From: Closterium sp. Naga37s-1
Lineage: Eukaryota; Streptophyta; Zygnematophyceae; Desmidiales; Closteriaceae
Reading direction: 5' to 3'
DNA: 64,000 nt
Assembly (NCBI GenBank): GCA_947471745.1
Contig: CANJKZ010000400.1
Location: 496,001-560,000, forward strand
Part shown: in pieces, positions 31,560 through 43,339 of the stretch
Layout: each line of letters begins with the position of its first letter
How positions within the stretch are numbered: the first letter of the stretch is position 1
Notes under the pieces: model-generated
Databases searched by the model: none
Told to the model about the DNA's origin: nothing
The model's input: only the letters and a program-made list of their open reading frames with translations
Translations under genes and position numbers: made by a program

Positions 31560-33594
31560 AGGGAAAGAGACAGTAGTAAGACACCGACTCGTCAAACGTG
31601 ACGTCTTGAGAGGACAGAACATGACGCGAGGTGGGGTGGTAGAACTGCCACCCGGGTGCGTCAGGGGGGAAGCCAAGGAAGACGCAGGGAACGGCACGGG
31701 AGGACAGCTTGTCCGCTGAAGTATCGCGGACAAAAGCTCGAGATCCCCAGACACGGAACGCGGACGCATCGCCAACCTTCCCCGTCCACCGCAGAGTAGG
31801 TGTGGTCTCCGACAAGGAGACACGAGGCTGAAGGTTGATCTGATCCGCAGCGTACTGAACCGCGAACGGCCACAGAAAATGGGGAGCAGCCGCATGGATC
31901 ATGGACGTACGAGCGACGTCCATGACCATGCCAATGCGGCGCTCAGCAATCCCATTTTGCTGTGGGGAGGCCGGAAGCGTGAACGTCTGGCGGATGCCCT
32001 CCGCACGACAGAAGGCCCTCAGGAGGTCGGAGGAAAACTCACCACCTCTGTCCGAGTGCAGACGCAGAACAGGAAGGTCCGAGCCGAAACGCTCGCTGAG
32101 CTGGCGACGAGCACCGCGGATCCAGTCGATCAACACCTCAGGGACCTCACCCTTGCTGCATAAGGGGAAGACTGTGGTGTAACGCGAGTAGTCGTCAATG
32201 ACCAGCAGGAAGTAACGCTCGTGACCCTGTCCACGGACGCGGGCTGGGCCCCACACGTCCATGTGATGAGTCTGCAGAGGAGCCTCTGTCGGAGGGAACG
32301 TGGAGGAGTGAGGAGCGGCGCGCTGCCGGCCCTCGACACAAGGAACACAGGTAGGGGCAGGCCCCGGAGGAAGGGGAGGGAGGGACCGGGGTAGACCCGA
32401 GACAAGGGTACAGGAGGCCATACCTCGAAGACGAGGCAAGGAGGGGTGACCAAGGCGGTGGTGCCAAAGGAGAGTCTCGTGCGACAGAGGACGACACGAG
32501 CAGGGGGCAGACGCAGGACTAGACCTGGACGCAGCAGCAAACACCTGACTAGACTCGGCTACCTAACCAGACGCAGAGACCGGAGGAGACGCAGTGGTCA
32601 GTGTGTACAGACTCGACCCTGGCCGACGGGTGAACGTGGCCAGGTGGCGGCCCGTCCGAGAGCAAGTGTAGTGGGTCCACCCGCTGACCTCCAGGGGCGA
32701 ACTGGTCAACCCGCGCGTCCTGGAGGTCAGCTCCACTCACCAGGTTCGTAGAGAACGAGGGGAGGTGGAGTCCCGACAGCAAGCCCGACGGGGCCGCAGG
32801 ACACGGTAGAACCGTGGAAGAGTGTGCAAGGACTGGGCCCCCAGAGGGGTCAGCCAGGGAGACTGCGACAGGCCGACTGAGCGGCGTGAGTGTGGTGCTG
32901 TCGCGAAAGAAAGAGCACGAAGCACCAGAGTCAAGTGTGAAAGTGTGCAAGGCCTCTGTAGGTGCAGTACCAGAGAGAGCAGACTCACCAGCACCTGGAG
33001 CAGCAGACTCACCAGTACCTGGAGCAGCAGACGCACTAGCACCTAGAGCAGCAGCCGCAATGCCCGGGTTGGGCGGGACACTCAGGTAACAGTCACCCTC
33101 AGCACTATCAGCCAAAGCATACATGGCAGCAAGGATAGCATCGAAATCAAGATCAAAGATAGCCACATTCTGCATAAGCAGATCATGCCAGCGAGGGAGC
33201 TCAACAGCGTCAGGAAACTGGGCACGCCAGGCGTCAGTCAGGCGACCGAAGCAGCGCTGCGCAGTGTGTGACAGCCCGCACGTCTCCCCACGACAACTGC
33301 CGGTGCGAAGAACGTAAGTGCAGGGACCAGCACCCCCAGACCTCCCACGCCCAGCGTACCACTCACAAAGCTGCTGGGCCGACGGGGTCTCACGGGAACG
33401 CGGCTGCTGCTGGCGCTGGCTACCACCAAAGCCTCCACGTTGCGCGGCTGCACCTCGACCAGCACCACCACCACCTCCGCCACCGATGCCGCTGCCTCCA
33501 CCACCGCTGCCGCTGCCTCCACCACCTCCGCCGCTGCCTCCACCACCTCTACCGCCGCCACTGAAGCCCCCACTCCCGGCACCACCCCCACCTC
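31560..33594 (-). pseudogene. Element K gag (C-terminal), protease and integrase region
   Basis: Integrase LHSDRGGEFSS and SPQQNGIAERRIGMV (about 31950-32080), LLWHHRLGHPSLPRLRGM, protease FTLDSGASCSFFRDST near 32900, and the gag cysteine motif near 33250-33330. Contains one long uninterrupted integrase-hinge stretch. Confidence 0.85.
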
Positions 33595-34630
33595 TGCGCC
33601 AGGCCCGCGCGCGACCCGTACAGCCCGCGCGCTGCCCGTACGGCCTGCGCCAGCCCAGCGCGCGGCCCGTACGTGCTACGCCAGGCCCGCGCGCGGCTCG
33701 GGCAGCCCGCGCGCGGCTCGGGCAGCCCGCGCGCGGTTCGTACGGGCTGCACCAGGCCCGTGAGCGGCCCGTCCTGTCTCCCCCCTTGCCGCACGCCGTC
33801 CCCCGAGCTCCTGACTGCGCCCCACCCCCGCTGCTGCCTGCGTTCCTGTGTTAGGGTTTGGGGGTGGAGAGTATGGGGGTGCCGGGTGTGTGTGCCGTCC
33901 CCTACTCCTCCTCCTCCGTCTCCCACTGCTGCAGCTGCCGCTGAGGGGGGTGGATGTGTTGGAGCCGTCGGAGTGGTACGAGGGGGGTGGTGTGTGAGCG
34001 GTGCTAGAGGTTCAATAAGGGGAGTGTGAAAGGGGTGTGGGACAGTTGGGGGAGGTTGACCGGAGGTTGCCGATGTGACGTCTGCAGCGCCAGTAGTCTG
34101 GGGGTTGAGTACTCCAGTAGCCCAGCGAGCCTGCTGCTGCCAGTCGCCCGTGGGTCTGTTGCTCCTGCTGCTGCTTAGCGCGGAGCCAGTTACTCCTGTA
34201 GTCCGGAGGTTGAGTGCTCCGGTAGCCACCGTGCGCGCCGTTCCTGTTGCCCGTGTGTCTGCGGCTTCACCCGTCGCCTTCTATCTTCACTCCTCTCACA
34301 GTCTCTTCTCTCCTCCTCCTCACTTGCCCTCTGTGACTGCCTCTAGCCTTGCTTATCATTGTAAACTGTTACTTTTTGTACTTGTGCTCAGAATGTGTGG
34401 TGACATTGTGATCAACCCTAAGCTTGTTTTCTGCTTTGCTTGCTTGTTGTGCTGATTACACCCCATTTTGGCTATGGGGGTGTGTCAAAATGTTATGTTT
34501 GTCTAGCCTGCAGTGGGGTACTCAATAGTGAGTACAGCCCAATCTAGGGTTTGCTATATGTACTCAACTGCTTGCTAGTGCAATCCCTCTTTCTCTTTCT
34601 TGTTTCTAACTTGCAACTGTTCTTTCAACA
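33595..34630 (+). mobile_element. Pol-less plus-strand LTR remnant L
   Basis: A GC-rich leader-type array (about 33597-33765), a C/T-rich segment, a piece of the family 3' block (gtgctcagaatgtgtggtgac near 34383), a purine tract gctatgggggtg and a 3' LTR (34483-34630). No protease, integrase or RT between leader and 3' block. Its 5' LTR is not seen. The short ORFs here are Pro/Arg/Ser low-complexity. Confidence 0.65.
34483..34630 (+). repeat. 3' LTR of element L (148 bp)
   Basis: TGTCAAAATGTTATG ... TTCTTTCAACA, preceded by the purine tract; contains the family core cagtggggtactca and gtttgctatatgtactcaac. Confidence 0.75.
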
Positions 34631-34773
34631 ACAGGGGATTCTGACAGGGTATCCCTCCCTATGTACACACAAGCTTGCGCCCATGTAGCTTTTACTTCAC
34701 CATTTCTTTTGGTATGTGTGCGGAGAGGTGCTAGAAGAGCTGTACTGCAATGCCATATTAATCTTTGGAAGGG

Positions 34774-34842
34774 CTACAGGTGCACAGCGTGGGGGTTACA
34801 GGTGCACAGCGTGGGGGTTACAGGTGCACAGCGTGGGGGGTT
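34774..34842. repeat. Three-unit 22-23 bp tandem repeat
   Basis: Unit ttacaggtgcacagcgtgggg repeated three times with near identity. Nothing else is recognised in 34631-34870. Confidence 0.75.
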
Positions 34843-34870
34843 ACAGGTGCGCTAACTCGCTACTTAATTT

Positions 34871-35045
34871 TCTAACATGAAATTTTTCGAAAGTGTGTAA
34901 CACTTTTTAAAAATGCATATTGTGAAAGCGCAGCTGCCTGTAACGCAGCAAAGCAACGGCAAATTACAATTCGCCAAGTACATAATGAGGGTTGGAGGCC
35001 ATTCGGCCTCCACCCACGACTTCATTTCGGAACTTTGCAGTTCCA
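34871..35045. repeat. Dispersed host repeat X, copy 1
   Basis: From ttttcgaaagtgtgtaacac to tttgcagttccactc this is about 95 percent identical to the sequence at 44526-44667 that continues at 50851 across element N. It gives the pre-insertion site of N (cttcatttcgg). Identity of the repeat is unknown; a short aaagtgtgtaacacttt palindrome lies at its start. Confidence 0.75.
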
Positions 35046-35234
35046 CTCATTCTCATCCAACCACTTCTCAGGTTCCCGCTCTCACTAATACCAGTACTAC
35101 GGTACCTACTACTAGGAAACAAAAACCCAACTGCCAAGTGCTCTGGCTCCCCCGCGCGTTCACTGTGAAATGCGACAGAATCAGGCGTGCGACTGTAATT
35201 CGCGTGCGCTCAACTGAGAGCGAAGTGCGCCGGA

Positions 35235-35480
35235 CGAAACTACAAGTGGCGCGCCAGGGACGAAATCGCCAGTGGCACGCGCCAGAGGCATGCGCAAGTG
35301 CCGAAATCGCCATTGGCGCCAGTGGCGCGCACCAGGGACGAAATCGCCACTGGCGCCAGTAGCGCGCGCAAGGGACGAAATCGCCACTGGCGCCAGTGGC
35401 GCGCGCCAGGGACGAAATCACCACACGCGCGACTGTGGCGAAATTGCCACGTGCGCTAGTGGCGAAATTGCCACTAGCGC
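35235..35480. repeat. GC-rich minisatellite, about 37-bp unit
   Basis: Units of the form ggcgcgcgccagggacgaaa plus tcgccactggcgccagt; self-complementary within the unit (ggcgccagtggcg). Similar in style to retroelement leaders, so it may be a leader remnant. Confidence 0.7.
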
Positions 35481-35795
35481 CACAGAGACGACATAGCCAA
35501 TGCAGCGCCTAGAGCGTTTGACTAGGCGTCAACCACCAGTTCGTTCAGTGGCATATAAGTGCTGCAATTCAATTTCAACTTCTTTTCTTGTTTCATCACG
35601 TTCTCTGCATTTTCTGTTTAATAATATCTATGCCCCGTCAATCCCTTGATGGCAGAAATACGGGCCCAACGCCGTGATAGTGGAAAGAAGTTTGTTAAAG
35701 TGGGACTCTACTAGACGCGTCGGAAAATTTCACCGACGACACGATCAACTGCACGCACCCAACGACGTCCTCCAATGGAAAGAAGGGATCTAGGG

Positions 35796-36085
35796 TCCCC
35801 GTGCGGCCAGAGAGCCGTCCCCCAGGGGGAGAAGGGGACCGAGTGTCCTCGTGTGGCCAGAGAGCCGTCCCCCAAGGGGGGGAAGGGACCGAGGGTCCCC
35901 GTGTGGCCAGAGAGCCGTCCCCCAGGGGGGGAAGGGGACCGAGGGTCCCCGTGTGGCCAGAGAGCCGTCCCCCAGGGGGGGAAGGGACCGAGGGTCCCCG
36001 TGTGGCCAGAGAGCCGTCCCCAAGGGGGGGAGGGGACCGAGGGTCCCCGTGTGGCCAGAGAGCCGTTCCTCTAGGGCCAAAGGTC
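35796..36085. repeat. Minisatellite, 49-50 bp unit, about 5.5 copies
   Basis: Units start gtccccgtgtggccagagag and carry an agccgtcccccaggggg stretch; only a few bases differ between units, plus length changes in the G runs. It produces open frames in all readings, which I do not regard as genes. It is not CRISPR-like because there are no unique spacers. Confidence 0.85.
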
Positions 36086-36203
36086 CTACACCGGCCAGAG
36101 GGCCACTGCCTTAGGGAGGGACATGCATATGCTGATTTTAGATGGGCAAATTCTTGACCATGGTGTTTGTCAATACGAATCATAGTGGGTTATTGCCATA
36201 TGT

Positions 36204-36229
36204 AAAAAAAAAAAAAAAAAAAAAAAAAA
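36204..36229 (+). repeat. A26 homopolymer
   Basis: Twenty-six A in a row after tatgt. Could be the tail of a retroposed RNA, with its body at about 36085-36203, but no source gene is recognised and no flanking duplication is evident. Confidence 0.6.
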
Positions 36230-36239
36230 GTTTGGCTTG

Positions 36240-36625
36240 GAGCAGTGGGGTATTTTCTTGTCTAATCTAACCATAGTGTTGGATAGCCTCCCCTTCTATC
36301 ACTTCAACCCAAGACACCCACGCTGGAATTCGTCAAGGACATTCAAGTATAGATTACATGTCACCAAAATCCAAGATCAAGGCTCCACATTGCGTGTATG
36401 GATTTTTGGAAACCGCCAATTTCAACCACTCTCCTGCTACACCGACAATCAAGGACATCTGCCGCACCAACGTAACCAGCAGTATTCGTCGTACACACAA
36501 TATTCCGAACCCCATCGACATTGGGATCACACTCACCAGCGCCACCTTCTCGGCACTCGTCGATGCCATCAACCACACTCAACACGTCTTCAACGGCCTC
36601 AACCGCACATGTCTCAGAAGACCCA
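36240..36625 (+). other. Unrecognised ORF-bearing segment
   Basis: A plus-strand frame starting at 36358 encodes MSPKSKIKAPHCVYGFLETA and continues for about 90 residues of ordinary-looking composition to the Y repeat. No domain is recognised; it may be an exon or a chance ORF. Confidence 0.25.
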
Positions 36626-36676
36626 ATTGTAATGAAGCCCGTTGCCTTGGCAAGAGCAGAAAGCAAGCTTTCTCAA
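36626..36676. repeat. Dispersed host repeat Y, copy 1
   Basis: aattgtaatgaagcccgttg to gctttctcaa matches 50928-50987 with a few differences. It ends exactly at the TA target of a TIR element. Confidence 0.7.
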
Positions 36677-37112
36677 TACCGTATTCTCCCGGACATAGCA
36701 CCATAGGGTATAGCTAAAAATACAGGGGAAAAATGGGGGGGGTCTCCTCATTGGAAAAAAATACATAATACCCGGGTCTTTACATATGGTATATTTTAGT
36801 GTTAGTGTTTATTTAATTAGACAATGTGGGTGTTTTGATTTTCATTTTAACATCACTGTCTGAGGCGCGAATGTGGGTTTCGGCCACAAGCTTCATCACC
36901 CCCACGAAAATGCCATGTGGCACCTCTCTTGCCACTTGCAGCGGAAGATTCGCCTGCACGTGGTCACAGCGAAGTAGTGCGAGGGGGGGAATCTCGGTAG
37001 ATTGTAAGTGAATGTACCGCGAAATTTCATCTAGGGAGAAATTTTCGCGATATTCTTCAATATTGCAGCTACTCGTTAACGACTATTATAACGAATTCGT
37101 AAGAAAAGGGGG

Positions 37113-37246
37113 TGTGGAAAGGAGAATGCGAATGAATGAACTATGAATGAAGTGAGTACATATAGGAAACCCTAATTGGGTTGTACCCCCTATGGGATGC
37201 CCCACTATAGCCTACACAACAGCATAAGCTATATAATGTTCTGACA
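37113..37246 (-). repeat. 3' LTR of element M (134 bp)
   Basis: Minus strand TGTCAGAACATTATA ... TCCTTTCCACA after tatgggggtg; identical to 44256-44389. Confidence 0.95.
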
Positions 37247-37440
37247 CACCCCCATAGGCAAAGTGGGGGAGAACAAGGGGTCACAAGACCAGTCACGCAA
37301 AGCACAGCAAGCTCAGGGTGGATCACAAAGTCACCACACAGTCCGAGCACAACGACAAGGCCACAAGGCCAGTTCACATGCAGGAGGACACATATATATA
37401 TAGAGCTAGACAAGCAAGAGCAGGTATATATATGTGACAA
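37247..37440 (-). other. Conserved 3' non-coding block of element M
   Basis: Arms cacatatatata (37389-37400) and tatatatatgtg (37425-37436) are perfect 12-nt complements, unlike in sequence to the arms of A, B or G. The ggccttgtggcc and ggtcttgtgacc hairpins are both intact. Confidence 0.7.
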
Positions 37441-38885
37441 GCACTCCCCACATACAAGCACTTGCGCCTTGTGACCATCAGCGCTTCTGCACTCAGTTGG
37501 GTCTTGTACCTGTCTTGCCTCACTTGCTCTCCTCAGTTGGGTCAGCAATGTGCTTCGTTCTGTGCTCCAAGCGCTGCTCTCGACACAAGGCCAGCATGGC
37601 CTTGTTGTCTACGTACAGCACTGGAGGAGAACGAGGCTGCTCTCCAAGGTCAGTCAGCAGGTAGGTGAGCCAGCGAAGCTCCTGTGCAGCCATGGCCCCG
37701 GCGTAGATCTCAGCCTCACAACTGGAGCCGAGAACAGAGGACGAGCGAGTAGCCCGCCACGAGACAGAGCCGGAACCAAGACTGAAGGTGTAACCCTGCG
37801 ACGACCGCTGCGTAGCCTGGTCGTCAGCCCAAGAAGCGTCCGCGTGCCCAGTGAGGACCACTGGACTCCGCCCTCCAAGCACTAGCCCCATGCCGGACGT
37901 ACTGCACAAGTAGCGCAACACCCTCTTCGCTGCAGCCATGTGCTCTGGTCGGTGTCTCCCAGGAGCAACATAGCGTGCAAGAATGCTAAGAGGGTATGCA
38001 AGGTCAGGTCGTGTGCAGGTCATCAGGTACATGAGGCAGCCAACAAGCTCTGGGTACGGGCCACTCGACTCTACGGACTCATCCGAAGGCAGAGCTGAGA
38101 GCGAGTGGCGAGTAGACAGAGGAGTGGCCTGAGGCGAGGAGTACGTGAAGCCGAAGCGCTGAAGGACCTGCTGCACCATGTGTGACTGAGTCAAGGTAAT
38201 GGTGCGGCGTGCTCTGTCCCGAGTGATCTGCAAGCCAAGGTAGCTGCGCAGTTCACCCAGGTCTGTGCACGTGTGTCTCTTCTGCAGCTCGGACTTCACG
38301 TAGGCTAGTCCAGCAGTGTCAGCTGTGGCAAAGACCAAGTCGTCGACGTACACGAGGATGTAGAACGGCGGCAAAGAAGTGTCGGTGCGCAGAAACAACG
38401 ACGGGTCAGCAGTAGAGGGAGCAAACCCAAGAGCCGTAAGCGTAGTCCTCAGTGTGTCGTGCCACTCACGCGGTGCCTGGCGGAGACCGTAGACTAGCCG
38501 TCGGAGGCTCCACTGGGTGCCAGGAGGGAAAGTCCCAGTGAAGCCAGGTGGACGGCGCAGCCAGATCTCCTCGTGCAGGCTACCCTGCAAGAAAGCAGTG
38601 CTGAAGTCAAGAGAGTGGAGCTCGTAGTCGCGCTGAGCGGCTATGTGCAGCAGCACCCGAAGAGTGGTCATCTTCGGGGTGGGAGAGAAGGTCTGAAAGT
38701 AGTCAACTCCCTGCCGCTGACTGAAGCCACGAGCGACGTACCGCGCCTTGAAGTCAGGTGGAGAGCCCGGCGGCCGCTTCACCCTGAAGATCCACATGCC
38801 ACTGACGATGTTCGCCCCAGGAGGGGGCACCGCGTCAACGTAGGTGCCTGTGGACTTCCAGGACGCCATCTCTGCATCCATAGCT
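37440..38885 (-). pseudogene. Element M RT and RNase H region
   Basis: Minus strand: VDAVPPPGANIVSGMWIFRV, VDYFQTFSPTPKMTTLRVLL, VYGLRQAPREWHDTLRTTL, YILVYVDDLVFATADTAG, TGHADASWADDQATQRSS, SSCEAEIYAGAMAAQELRW, YVDNKAMLALCREQRLEHRT. Copia pol. Confidence 0.9.
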
Positions 38886-39639
38886 GCCTGCCACTGAGAG
38901 GAGTAGGGACCCTCTACGGCCTCCGCGTAAGAGCGCGGAGTCGGGATGTCTAGTGCATCCGGGTCTCCCTCAGGGGCAAGTAGTACGGACGCGAGATGAG
39001 GTGAAGCAGCAGCCAGACACTGGAACTCCTCCTGCCTGTCCTCAAGGACGTCCGTGCCAAGAGCACACTCACCCCCGACGGACGGAGGACAGACAGACGC
39101 AGACTCAGCAACAAGACCGGCAGCGTAGTCTAGACGACAGCGAGCAGCAAAGTCGACGAGCTCAGCAACAAGCGCAGACGCAGCAGTGGACTCAAAAGAG
39201 GGGTCAGTGACGACAGTAGCAAGGAGACGTGTGACAGTAGGACTAGCAGCACGAAGAGAGTCGGACTCTGGGTCGGTAAGTGCAGGAAGGGAGGACTCAG
39301 GAGGAGAAGGCTAAGGGGCACGCAGAGGAGCAGTGGACGGACGCAAAGACATCCGGTGCGTGCCAGGGACAGGAGGAGGACGCTGACGCGAACCGCGACC
39401 ACTAGCGCGAGCAGCACGAACAGGCGACGCAGGACGAGACGCAGGCTCACGACGCTCAGCAAGACCTCCAGTGGGACCAGTGTAAGGAGAGGGAGCAGGA
39501 AGTGGGGAGGCGGGCTCTAACTGGGACTGTGACTGAACAGGCGGTGGACACGCTGCAGGAGGAGAAAGACCAAGAACCTGCTGTAGGAGTGGAACGAAGT
39601 ACGGCCGAGGCCGCGCGGCGACTCCAGACACAGCAGGGA

Positions 39640-40235
39640 CAGCACCCTCAGCAGCAGCACCAGCGCCAACAGCACCTCCAGCGGCAGGACCTCCAGCAGC
39701 ACCAGCAGCACCCGCAGCAGGACCACCGCCAGGAAGGACAGCAGCAGTCTCAGCACCAACACCCGCAGCAGCTCCAGCTCCAGGCGGACCCGAGGGCCCA
39801 GCAGCTCCGGGACCAGCGGCACAAGTACCCTCAGCAGCCGAAGGAGCTCCAGCTCCAGCAGTACGTCTCCAGCGGCGAGCAAACCACTCGCGCAGCTCCT
39901 GTGGAGAGAGGGGCTCCCGCCGAGGCGAAGCACCCGGAGAACCGCCAGGTCCCGCATCGCCAGACGCCACAAGGGGAGGTCCAGTGGCCGCAGGCTCCGC
40001 AGCTCCAGGCTCAGCAGCTCCAGACGCAGCACCCCCTGGCTCAGCACCCCCAGTCGCAGCACCCCCAGGCTCAGCACCCCCAGACTCCGCACCCCCAGGC
40101 TCAGCACCCCCAGTCGCAGTACCCCCAGGCTCAGCACCCCCAGACTCAGCACCCCCAGGCTCAGCACCCCCAGGCTCAGCACCCACGCGCGTAGCACCCC
40201 CAGAGTCAGCACCCCCAGGCTCAGCACCCGCAGCA
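39640..40235 (-). repeat. Coding minisatellites in the hinge of element M
   Basis: cagcagcaccagc-type units at about 39640-39800 and a long regular ctcagcacccccaggctcag array at about 39985-40235 encoding GGAEPGGAESGGAEPGG on the minus strand. Confidence 0.85.
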
Positions 40236-40379
40236 GGACCAGAGTCACCAGCAACCTCGACCGGCTCGACTGCGTCTACCTGGGACACACCTGAAGGGGC
40301 AGGACCCTGAGGGGGAAGGGGGTCTACCGGGGGGGGACCTGGCACAAGGAAGTGCGGTGGCGGGGGGAGGGAAGGAGTG

Positions 40380-41800
40380 CGGTAGGGGAAGAGGCGGTAG
40401 AAGGGGACTGACTCGTCGAACGTGACGTCCTGGGAGGACAGAACACGACGAGAGGAGGGGTGGTAGAACTGCCACCCTGGGGCGTCAGGGGGGAAGCCGA
40501 GGAAGACACAGGGAGCAGCACGAGGGGACAGCTTGTCCGCAGACAAGTCGCGGACAAACGCCCGAGATCCCCAGACACGGAACGCAGACGCATCGCCGAC
40601 CTTCCCCGTCCACAGCAGAGCTGGGGAGGTCTCCGGCCGGGAGACCCTGGGGTGAAGGTTGATCTGATGCGCCGCGTACCGAACCGCAAACGGCCACAGA
40701 AAATGGGGGGCAGCCGCATGCATCATGGACGTACGAGCGACGTCCATGACCATGCCAATGCGGCGCTCAGCAATCCCATTTTGCTGTGGAGAGTCCGGAA
40801 GCGTAAAGGTCTGGCGGATGCCTCGTGCACGACAGTAGGCTCGCAGAAGGCCAGAGGAGAACTCTCCACCTCGGTCAGAGTGCAGACGCAGAACAGGAAA
40901 GTCCGAGCCGAAGCTCCTCTTGAGCTGGAGACGAGCTGCGCGGATCCAGTCGATCAACACCTCAGTGACATCACCCTGGCTGCGCAAGGGGAAGACTGTG
41001 GTGTAACGCGAGTAGTTGTCAACCACCAGCAGGAAGTAGCGCTCGTGACCCTGCCCACGGACTCGGGCCGAGCCCCACACGTCCATGTGAAGCGTCTGCA
41101 GAGGAGCCTCTGTCGGGGGAAACTGGGAGGAGTGAGGGGCAGCCCGGAGCCGCCCCTCGACACAGGGGACACAGGAAGGTCCGGGTCCCGAAGGGCGGGG
41201 GAGGGAGAGACCGGGGAAGACCAGAGACAAGGACACGGGAAGCCATGCCCCGAAGACGAGGCAAGGAGGGGTGGCCAAGACGGTGGTGCCACAGGAGAGT
41301 CTCCTGAGACAGGCGGCGACACGAGCAGGGGGCAGACTCAGGACCAGACCTGGACGCAGCAGCAAACACCTGACCCGACGCAGCTACCTGGCCAGACGCA
41401 GGGACAGGAGGAGACTCAGTGGTCAGGGTGTAGAGACTCGACCCCGGCCGACGCAAAAACGTGGCCAGGTGTCGGCCTGTGCGGGCGTCCGAGCAGTGGG
41501 TCACCCGCTGACTCGCAGGAGTAAACTGGTGAACCCCCGCATCCTGCAGGTCAGCACCACTCACCAAGTTCGTCGAGAACGAGGGGAGGTACAGACCAGA
41601 CAAGGTGCCCGAGGGGGCAGCCGGACACGGGAGGACAGTGGAGAAGTGAGAGAGGACAGGACCCCCAGAGGGGTCAGCCAGGGAGACTGCAACCGGCCGG
41701 CCAAGCGGCGTGAGTGTGGTGCGGTCTCGAAAGAAGGAGCGAGAAGCCCCTGAGTCAAGCGTGAAGGTGAGGGAGGCCGAAGCCGACGCAGTACCTGAGA
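40380..41800 (-). pseudogene. Element M protease, pre-integrase and integrase region
   Basis: Protease SLTFTLDSGASRSFFRDRT near 41710-41770, CSDARTGRHLATF near 41470, ETLLWHHRLGHPSLPRLRGM near 41250-41310, CVPCVEGRLR near 41150, integrase LHMDVWGSARVRGQ, LRLHSDRGGEFSSG and SPQQNGIAERRIGMV. Fossil part of the polyprotein. Confidence 0.9.
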
Positions 41801-41879
41801 GCGCAGCCTCACCAGTACCTGAGAGTGCAGACGCACTGGCACCTAGAGCAGCAGCCGCAGAAGTACCTAGCGCAGCAGT

Positions 41880-43284
41880 ACCAATGCCCGGGTCGGGCGG
41901 GAAACACCGGTAACAGTCACCCTCCTCACTAATAGTCACAGCATACATGGCAGCAAGGATAGCATCAAAGTCAAGATCAAATATAGCTACGCCAGCCCTA
42001 GACAGCTCTCCCCAACGGGGAATCTCACTAGCCTCGGGGAACTGCTGACGCCAAGCGTCCGTCAGGCGGCCAAAGCAGCGCTGGGTGGGGTGGGCACCCC
42101 CACACTGCTCACCCGCGCGGTCGCCGGAACGAAGGACGTAGGTGCACGGACCAAAACCCCCACCCCGTTGACGCTGCGTGTACCACTCACGGAGCTGCTG
42201 GGGCGGGGGGATGTCCCGCGAACGCTGCTGCTGCTGCTGCTGCTGACGCTGGCCACCACCAGAGCCGCTACGCTGCGGGGCACCACCCCGACCAGCTCCA
42301 CCCCCTCCGCCACCGCCGCCTCCACCTCCACCACCACCGCTGCCTCCGCTCCCACCGCTGCCGCCACCACCGCCTCCTCCTCCGCTGCTGCCACCGCCAC
42401 CACCGCCCCCGCCACCACTCCCACCGCCACCCCCACTCCCTCCGCCGCCTCCACCGCCACCTCCACCGCCCCCGCCAGTTCCACCCGCGCCCTTGCCCCC
42501 CTTGCCCCTGCCAGGGCGGCGTCTCCCGCTAGGGGCAGACGCCGCGCAGACCGACTCAAGACCAAGCAGGTCGGCAGCAGCAGCAGAGGCAACAGAGGGC
42601 AGCAGGGGGGAAGGAGAACACCCCTCAAAGATGGGGGTGCGAGGGTCACCACGAGAGGCTCCTACAGCGACGATGCTCTTCTCCGCCGCCAGGAGGGACT
42701 TCTCGAGGAGGTCGACAGTGAGAGTGGTGGGACAGACTGAGAGGAAGTGGTCCCTGACTACGCGAAGGGAGTCAGGGAGGCGTGTGACTATGTAATAGAG
42801 AGTGATGTACATGGGGGGGGGGGTTCTTGGCGCAGAACTCAGCAGGAAGGGCGGCGAGGTAGCGAGTGTCACTAGTGCGGAGGTGCGTAATGAGGTCAGC
42901 GACAGTGGGAAAGGCAGCAAGGTCAGGAAAGAGGTACGGTAGCATGAGGCGGCTCAGGGCAGCAGTGGCAGGGGAAGAGTAACGCGCAACTACAGCGTCG
43001 TACAAGGTCTGAGCACTCTTGTACTGACTAAAGTGCGCGCGCTCAGTGGTAGGCAGGTGGCGACGCACAGCAAGACGTGCAGCAGCATCGCGGGTGGCCC
43101 ACTGAGAGCGAACAGTGGGGTCAGCATCAGCAGCAGGGGCAGGAGAGGCGCCAGAGGTGAGGTCAAAGAGGGAAAGACCGTCCGCCCTATCGCACTGTAA
43201 GAACAGCTGCAGGTCGTCGACCCAGACCTCAAAGTCAATGGCTCGACCCTCAGCGTCAAAAGCGAGGACACTAGGGGTAGCCAT
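41880..43284 (-). pseudogene. Element M gag region
   Basis: Begins MATPSVLAFDAEGRAIDFEV at 43284. UBN2-like part with YSSPATAALSRLMLPYLFPD, a C tract near 42813-42823, MYITLYYIVTRLPDSLRV, a long Gly-rich stretch (about 42280-42490), then REWYTQRQRGGGFGPCTYVL and the motif C-x13-C-GGA-H-PTQR-C near 42070-42145, followed by FGRLTDAWRQQFP. No classical CCHC. Confidence 0.85.
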
Positions 43285-43339
43285 GACGACGACAGTGTAG
43301 TAGTGCAAGCAGTAGGGGAAGGGCACGCAGTAACAGTGG

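Larger units (their letters stand above)
28289..33594 (-). mobile_element. Copia element K, sister copy of J without its 5' end
   Basis: Minus-strand copy very similar to J from the 3' LTR (28289-28416) through RNase H, RT, hinge, integrase, protease and C-terminal gag, stopping at about 33594 where unrelated GC-rich sequence of L begins. The 5' LTR, leader and N-terminal gag are absent. About six breaks. The 3' block and RNase H are nearly base-for-base those of J, so the two descend from one recent source or share gene conversion. Confidence 0.9.

Noticed and set aside
35796-36085. CRISPR-like array
   Set aside because: The units are contiguous and nearly identical with no unique spacers, in a eukaryotic retroelement landscape. 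It is a minisatellite.
36358-36717. A novel 119-residue gene
   Set aside because: The frame runs through host repeat Y into the TIR element and has no recognised domain; listed only as an unassigned segment.
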